Below, piece by piece: positions 18,201 through 21,329 of a DNA stretch of 21,329 nt (positions are counted from its first letter, which is position 1; each line of letters starts with the position of its first letter). The notes below the pieces were generated by a model that had not been told where the DNA came from, did not search any database, and saw nothing but the letters and a program-made list of their open reading frames with translations. Position numbers and translations under genes: made by a program. This stretch comes from Porphyra umbilicalis (taxonomy: Eukaryota; Rhodophyta; Bangiophyceae; Bangiales; Bangiaceae): the NCBI GenBank assembly GCA_002049455.2, contig KV919338.1:1-21329 (forward strand), written 5' to 3'.

Positions 18201-21200
18201 TCCGACGGACGCGCTCCAGTCTGGTCTGGCACCCGAGGAGGGGGCGTCCGTTGATGGGGCGTCGGTTGAGTCGGCAGTGGTTGGTGCCGACGACACGCCG
18301 GCGGCGGCGGCGGCGGAGCACCGTACTCCCGCCGATGCGGCTGCAGCGGTGCCCGCTGCCGACCTGGCAGATGTGGAGGGACCTGCTTCTTTGGATGCGG
18401 AGGCGGAATCACCGGCGCCGCCGACCACAGGCCCCGACGCGCCTGCTGGTGCCGTCGCGCCCGCTCCTGAGGGCGCTGTAGAGGACACGCCGACGCCCGC
18501 TGGCGAGTTGGCGCCGCACAACGTGGTTGACGCGGACCCGGCGGCGACCGGCGCGGCACCAGCGTCGCTGGCAGACCTGGTCACGAGCGACGAGGCCGCC
18601 GAGGCGGCGCCCGAAGCGGTAGCCCCGGCGGTCACGTCCGACGCGGCCCGTGCTGTGAGTGATGTGGGCGTCGATGAGGTCGCACCTGTCGGTGCCGACG
18701 CGCAGGCGCCCATGGTTGAGGTCGCCGACAGTGCTGAGCCGTCGACCGACGGTGTGGACGAGGACGCGCCGCTGTCGACGGACGCCGCAGCTGGCGAATC
18801 GGTGACCGACGGTGGCACGTCGGCACAGTCGGACGAGGCCGATGTGGCGACGGACGCTGCGGGCAGCGTGGCTACCGGCACCACAGTCGACGATACGGCG
18901 GGGACGGCGGACGAGGCGGATGACCAGCCGAGCGATGTGGCGCCCGAGACGGCGGCCGAGGAGGCGGCCGAGCAGGCCACGCCCGGGTCCCCACTTCCCT
19001 CTTCTCTGTTTGCCTCCCTGCGCGCACGTGCGGCGGCCGCCTTCACGCGGTTGCCGCCGTCGCTGGCGTCGGAAGAGGCTGGCCCGTCGACGGCGACGCA
19101 ACCGTTGCCGCTCTCGATGGGGTCACTCGTCACCAGCGACGCGGCGGCCGCGGCGCAGCCCGAGCCGGTGCCCCCAGTGGCAGACGCGGCGGACGAGGTA
19201 TCCGTAGAGGGGTCTGGTGAGCCGGACGTGTCGACCGTCGACGCAGCTGACGGCGCCGACGGTGAGTCACCAATGCCCTTGGCGGCGCCCGAGGCAGCTG
19301 TGCCCGTCTACGATGAGGCGGGGCCGACGGAGGGCCCTCTGGATGCCCCGGTGGTGCCGGACGTTGCGATTGACGCAGCTGCTCCGACGGAACTTGCGTC
19401 GACGGCTGCGGCTTCCAGTGACGGCGTGAGTGACGGGCCAGCATCCGACGACGCAGTGGCCGGCTCTGGGGACGCCGGCATCCAGGGTGCTGCACCTGTG
19501 CCGCTCGCCGCGCTCATCACCGGCGATGCAGCGGCAGAGGCGCAGCCTGAACCGGTGGCACCCGTGGCTGAGACGTCTTCTGCCGAGTCGGATGCCGACG
19601 TGTCGCGCGCAGTGGGCGATGGGACGCCAGTCGTGGCTTTGCCGGACGAGCCCGCCGAGGGGGCTACACCGCCATATCCCGAGGTGGTGGAGGCAGATGA
19701 GCCGGCCGTGGCGGCATCGCCACCCGAGCCCGACGTGGTCGCCCCGCGGTCCGGAGACCCCGGTCAGACTGCACGCGACGCGGCGCCGCCTGCCGCGGCC
19801 GCACCGGCGGCCACTCCCTCAGTGCCGGCGGGCGAGGTGTTGGCGCTGCGAGCCGAGCTGGCGGTCGCGCAAGCGCGGCTGGCGCAGGCCAACGCGGCGG
19901 CGTCGGCCACGCGCCACGCGGCCGACGCGGAGCAGGCCGACCTCAAGAGAGTCGTTGCCGGCACGGCGGCGGCGCTGGCCGCCACAGAGGCCAAACTCGC
20001 CACCGCTGACGCGGAGCGGGCGGCGCTTGAGGCGGCGCTCGACGCCGCCCGCCAAGAGGCGGAGGCCGCGCGCGACGGCGCTCCTGCTGGCGAGCAGCCG
20101 GCGGCCACGCGTCACGCGGCCGACGCGGAGCAGGCCGACCTCAAGAGAGCCGTCGCCGGCACGGCGGCGGCGCTGGCCGCCACAGAGGCCAAACTCGCCA
20201 CCGCTGACGCGGAGCGGGCGGCGCTTGAGGCGGCGCTCGACGACGCCCGGCAAGAGGCGGAGGCCGCGCGCGACGGCGCTCCTGCTGGCGAGCAGCCGGC
20301 GGCCACGCGTCACGCGGCCGACGCGGAGCAGGCCGACCTCAAGAGAGCCGTCGCCGGCACGGCGGCGGCGCTGGCCGCCACAGAGGCCAAACTCGCCACC
20401 GCTGACGCGGAGCGGGCGGCGCTTGAGGCGGCGCTCGGCGCCGCCCGCCAAGAGGCGCAGGCCGCGCGCGACGGCGGTGCTGCTGGCGAGCAGCCGGCGG
20501 CCACGCGTCACGCGGCCGACGCGGAGCAGGCCGACCTCAAGAGAGCCGTCGCCGGCACGGCGGCGGCGCTGGCCGCCACAGAGGCCAAACTCGCCACCGC
20601 TGACGCGGAGCGGGCGGCGCTTGAGGCGGCGCTCGACGACGCCCGGCAAGAGGCGGAGGCCGCGCGCGACGGCGCTCCTGCTGGCGAGCAGCCGGCGGCC
20701 ACGCGTCACGCGGCCGACGCGGAGCAGGCCGACCTCAAGAGAGCCGTCGCCGGCACGGCGGCGGCGCTGGCCGCCACAGAGGCCAAACTCGCCACCGCTG
20801 ACGCGGAGCGGGCGGCGCTTGAGGCGGCGCTCGACGCCGCCCGGCAAGAGGCGGAGGCCGCGCGCGACGGCGCTCCTGCTGGCGAGCAGCCGGCGGCCAC
20901 GCGTCACGCGGCCGACGCGGAGCTGGCCGACCTCAAGAGAGCCGTTGCCGGCACGGCGGCGGCGCTGGCCGCCACAGAGGCCAAACTCGCCACCGCTGAC
21001 GCGGAGCGGGCGGCGCTTGAGGCGGCGCTCGACGCCGCCCGCCAAGAGGCGGAGGCCGCGCGCGACGGCGGTGCTGCTGGCGAGCAGCCGGCGGCCACGC
21101 GTCACGCGGCCGACGCGGAGCAGGCCGACCTCAAGAGAGCCGTCGCCGGCACGGCGGCGGCGCTGGCCGCCACAGAGGCCAAACTCGCCACCGCTGACGC

Positions 21201-21329
21201 GGAGCGGGCGGCGCTTGAGGCGGCGCTCGGCGCCGCCCGCCAAGAGGCGCAGGCCGCGCGCGACGGCGGTGCTGCTGGCGAGCAGCCGGCGGCCACGCGT
21301 CACGCGGCCGACGCGGAGCAGGCCGACCT
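12241..21329 (+). CDS. giant Ala/Pro/Glu-rich repetitive protein, C-terminal part (3' incomplete)
   Basis: This frame has no stop to the window edge (3029 codons plus two bases). ATG 12241 is the first ATG after the upstream stop, but the frame is coding from about 12190 by homology, so this is most likely the continuation of the 3938 gene. Residues 27-257 are an 8-residue Pro/Glu array. RESVAERVRR recurs at 13330. Then come long Ala/Asp/Val/Pro acidic linkers, a duplicated 90-residue Ser-rich segment (908-997 and 1573-1662), two Arg/Ala helices followed by SEEAGPST (1934 and 2250 on), and three LVTSD-type tags. From residue 2531 there is an alanine-rich coiled coil made of 66-residue repeats. 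No enzymatic motif, signal peptide or membrane helix was seen. The change from Pro-rich disorder to coiled coil suggests a stalk or anchoring C-terminal region, but no family is recognised. Confidence 0.85.
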   Translation, partial: MEAAVMGGGEPPESRPPPVEAPPPPVEEAPSPGDEEAPSPSAEEAPSPSAEEAPSPSAEEAPSPSAEEAPSPSAEEAPSPSAEDAPAPPTEDAPSPVDGDAPSPVDEEAPSPVAEEAPSPVDEDAPSPVDEEAPSPVAEEAPSPVAEEAPSPDDEEAPSPPAEEAPSPVDEEAPSPPAEEAPSPVAEEAPSPVDEEAPSPPAEEAPSPVAEEAPSPPAEEAPSSPAEEAPSLAEEAPPLPAEEAPPLPAEQASPSVAEGLPPTPAELVPVETLTSMVADPLVEEPPVAADVVDAEAPAAVVPPTDADEAVPAGSGAAEEESSEASAQSGAEPPTEPPSVAADADDGPAVVEMAPAADSDAVVPRESVAERVRRMEAAAAGGDEPTESPPQPDDAPPSTAEEMPGDAEAPTAETAVPDEVPGAEAAAEPAAAAGPTVQEPALETPADDTPAGEALTAADSVVTEPTLDGSAGDESEERPASDDAVIQAVPAPSATDGEAAADAADTPPAEELPVVPGASAAERGAGDVDAEGAPPAPTSLADLLASTAPPIVEPTNEQAATGGVPVDEQPTLPVPAAEAQPTAADVATEVPAAPASPTAPLDSVAPDAFEPMAAQPSSPTDAPTAAVATDAESTLLVPRPDPMASPKGVDAGEAASSAGAESDGAPAEVPAVAEAPTTAAPLTGEASDAEAVAKTHAQPATDDSPAEDVGDEASAAEAPSDDEPAEAAGEPPADAVVPAGDPAVDQPAIGEPFAENVAADEATGSDSGSGTSAAESESSDGSVVDDSSAGESAAIVDEPADEPVARAHDDSQPDDDAAAVDDATAVDDVGTIDEPADAADAAASTADTVEGEEPTSTAPVAAMEDHPSMAPPSDASDAEPPLADAASPDGAARDVPVVEEDAPLSAVADASPLESVDSFASFSGSLVVLPSVASDPSSSMDEPLSATAPSGAPMTPAGVVVPTAEGPPDADVDDATPFETPAVTPFASMDVGLMPAGVATDRGVAPSVGGDAGLASASFLPTSVLDPVASDAADEATTLEAIPEDAEASAVDPIPAVEAGAEETREVAGPPPSTPADAPLMAPFAEEAEEAAAVLAAPADGEPTEVAAVETVPPVAAEVAPVQAADEPAVPADALSGAGEPDEHPLVAPFEQAAEDAAAELAAPDDDEFEAPPSPLVEAPPPLTEVSPPPPPAVVVPSEALAVAQSAEPPTEQPPPSVDVADESAAVEVASPMDAEPVGPAGTEVVEEAVETPSTGGGEPAEALLQPAETAVPPVEAVPLEMTASPGAEPPAVEPPVARDEDVTETPSAALPAPEADVAVLDVEEPEGEAVDDTEEPDAMDSGGEPAEAPPTLEESLPPSLVEAPAVVAESVPAVSEAVPPEAADQVPSLRDVPSDGAHPAADRDVAEQAPELPAVELPADDVPTGASPADEPSTKDPSAVGQPADDEPAEFVLVADEPAAEDPAAGHSPAEDAVDAVPPAEVSTDVEPPERADEPAATDSESADDPPVDRPAVGEPSGHEEATDEATDGETASGTSVAESESSDGSVVDDSSAGEAPAIVAPASTPPIDEPADASPLASVDSFASLSGSLVVLPSAASDPSSSMDESLSATAPSGAPVPSAGVVVPTAQEPPAADVDDATPFDTPAVTPFASMDVGLMPAGASAYEVAERETDADAELAPHAVPSSAASNVAAPPASEPVLTEPRPPLGLSDAAEPEPAPVLSEAEMPSEAVPETVAAGVTAPDAAVPEADDEWEDAAQGASPVLASPHAATPDMAAPDVVAPDVLPDVAAPADDVDPNTAHGAAPVEEAVEAPDEAAEGADRVASDAASDSSDAATTEADVVAEAQGDAVRAAAAPTVDMADNAVGAGDDAAREAEVAVQDTAADDGDSVGEVAGDAEESTTDEETAATDAREQPGETLPEMAPDEAAPETPVPLFLFGSKLATLRARAAAAFLRSAAAPSSEEAGPSTATVTVGDKALADEPGPNPTDALQSGLAPEEGASVDGASVESAVVGADDTPAAAAAEHRTPADAAAAVPAADLADVEGPASLDAEAESPAPPTTGPDAPAGAVAPAPEGAVEDTPTPAGELAPHNVVDADPAATGAAPASLADLVTSDEAAEAAPEAVAPAVTSDAARAVSDVGVDEVAPVGADAQAPMVEVADSAEPSTDGVDEDAPLSTDAAAGESVTDGGTSAQSDEADVATDAAGSVATGTTVDDTAGTADEADDQPSDVAPETAAEEAAEQATPGSPLPSSLFASLRARAAAAFTRLPPSLASEEAGPSTATQPLPLSMGSLVTSDAAAAAQPEPVPPVADAADEVSVEGSGEPDVSTVDAADGADGESPMPLAAPEAAVPVYDEAGPTEGPLDAPVVPDVAIDAAAPTELASTAAASSDGVSDGPASDDAVAGSGDAGIQGAAPVPLAALITGDAAAEAQPEPVAPVAETSSAESDADVSRAVGDGTPVVALPDEPAEGATPPYPEVVEADEPAVAASPPEPDVVAPRSGDPGQTARDAAPPAAAAPAATPSVPAGEVLALRAELAVAQARLAQANAAASATRHAADAEQADLKRVVAGTAAALAATEAKLATADAERAALEAALDAARQEAEAARDGAPAGEQPAATRHAADAEQADLKRAVAGTAAALAATEAKLATADAERAALEAALDDARQEAEAARDGAPAGEQPAATRHAADAEQADLKRAVAGTAAALAATEAKLATADAERAALEAALGAARQEAQAARDGGAAGEQPAATRHAADAEQADLKRAVAGTAAALAATEAKLATADAERAALEAALDDARQEAEAARDGAPAGEQPAATRHAADAEQADLKRAVAGTAAALAATEAKLATADAERAALEAALDAARQEAEAARDGAPAGEQPAATRHAADAELADLKRAVAGTAAALAATEAKLATADAERAALEAALDAARQEAEAARDGGAAGEQPAATRHAADAEQADLKRAVAGTAAALAATEAKLATADAERAALEAALGAARQEAQAARDGGAAGEQPAATRHAADAEQAD
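12319..13011 (+). repeat. 24-bp (8-residue) EEAPSPxA array, 29 copies
   Basis: Units run without a gap from 12319. Six consecutive EEAPSPSA units (12343-12486) are identical; later ones alternate EEAPSPVA, EEAPSPVD and EEAPSPPA in a higher-order pattern. One unit (12919-12939) has lost a codon. Acidic pair, Ala and Ser-Pro recur every eight residues, giving many Ser-Pro sites. Confidence 0.92.
13330..13368 (+). repeat. RESVAERVRR helix motif, copy 4
   Basis: RESVAERVRRMEA is read in the second ORF's frame and followed by the same Gly-Gly and Glu-Ser-Pro-Pro-Gln-Pro-Asp context as copy 2. Confidence 0.88.
14962..15231 (+). repeat. 270-bp duplicated Ser-rich segment, copy 1
   Basis: Ninety codons include SVDSFASFSGSLVVLP, SDPSSSMDE and TPFASMDVGLMPAG. 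Copy 2 lies 1,995 bases downstream with no length change. This is the most complex (least repetitive) segment of the second ORF, with hydrophobic and aromatic residues, and could be a small folded or binding element. Confidence 0.9.
16957..17226 (+). repeat. 270-bp duplicated Ser-rich segment, copy 2
   Basis: The same 90 codons as at 14962-15231, with scattered substitutions. Similarity extends upstream: SGTSVAESESSDGSVVDDSS (about 16837-16896) matches a segment at about 14543-14602, but the spacer between it and the 270-bp core is shorter here. Confidence 0.9.
18040..18150 (+). repeat. Arg/Ala helix plus SEEAGPST tag, copy 1
   Basis: The segment reads LATLRARAAAAFLR followed by a short spacer and SSEEAGPST. 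It is a candidate amphipathic helix in an otherwise acidic region. Confidence 0.75.
18988..19092 (+). repeat. Arg/Ala helix plus SEEAGPST tag, copy 2
   Basis: FASLRARAAAAFTR is followed by SEEAGPST about nine residues later, closely matching copy 1, 0.95 kb upstream. Together with the N-terminal relative at 4151-4210 these are the only helix-like basic/hydrophobic elements of this type. Confidence 0.75.
19906..21329 (+). repeat. 198-bp (66-residue) coiled-coil repeat array, 7 full copies and a partial
   Basis: Copies start at 19906, 20104, 20302, 20500, 20698, 20896 and 21094, and a truncated one at 21292. Each reads ATRHAADAEQADLKR, then an Ala/Leu/Glu-rich stretch (AALAATEAKLATADAERAAL) and a helix-breaking GAPAGEQPA or GGAAGEQPA end. 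Copies are almost identical at DNA level and vary mainly in the last third: copies 3 and 7 share GAARQEAQ, and copies 2 and 4 share DDARQEAE. A non-repeated coil lead-in begins at about 19831. The array runs off the window, so its true copy number is unknown. Confidence 0.95.

Noticed and set aside
19819..21303. 494-residue minus-strand frame and a series of 64-residue minus-strand frames in the terminal array
   Set aside because: They repeat exactly with the 198-bp unit and are shadows of the coiled-coil repeat. The sense reading gives sensible heptad-like content, the antisense does not.

Overview
The window is GC-rich and dominated by one enormous low-complexity coding region on the + strand. 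No bacterial operon, Shine-Dalgarno site, tRNA, rRNA or CRISPR array is visible. The dense genic part follows a 5' flank that starts less GC-rich, contains long DNA palindromes and holds no recognisable gene. This fits a large GC-rich dsDNA virus of amoebae (Pandoravirus-like genomes are above 60% GC, with many orphan and repeat-rich proteins) or a GC-rich protist. The taxonomic call is an inference from composition and gene style; there is no marker gene to fix it.

Layout. 1-1031: lower-GC flank with a repeated 10-bp inverted repeat (101-150), a 70-bp near-perfect palindrome (418-487) and one doubtful 124-residue ORF (73-447). 1032-1969: a possible eroded reading frame on + and a doubtful small ORF on -, arranged tail to tail. 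1970-3937: very GC-rich sequence with long G runs and a 38-bp tandem repeat (about 2857-3018) and no convincing gene. 3938-12235: a 2765-residue Ala/Pro/Glu/Val-rich ORF. 12241 to the right edge: a second ORF of the same kind, at least 3029 codons, in the next frame and cut off by the window end.

The two giant ORFs are almost certainly one gene split by a single-base frameshift near 12186-12189. A block at 7310-9533 reads through in one frame, while its in-gene duplicate at 10988-13432 starts in the first frame and ends in the second. The stop that ends the first ORF lies inside a motif whose three other copies are read in the other frame. If joined, the product would exceed 5,800 residues.

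The protein is built from repeats at several scales: a 38-residue WGP-motif array (5111-6457) with a 7-residue array inside it; acidic/Pro-rich 8-residue arrays; four copies of a charged RESVAERVRR helix; two copies of a basic RWPQRLLGRF helix; three Arg/Ala amphipathic segments, one near the N-terminus and two late; a 270-bp exact-length duplication (14962 and 16957); and a 66-residue alanine-rich coiled-coil array from 19906 to the edge. No enzymatic domain, signal peptide or clear transmembrane segment was seen. A scaffold, spacer or fibrous role is possible but unproven.
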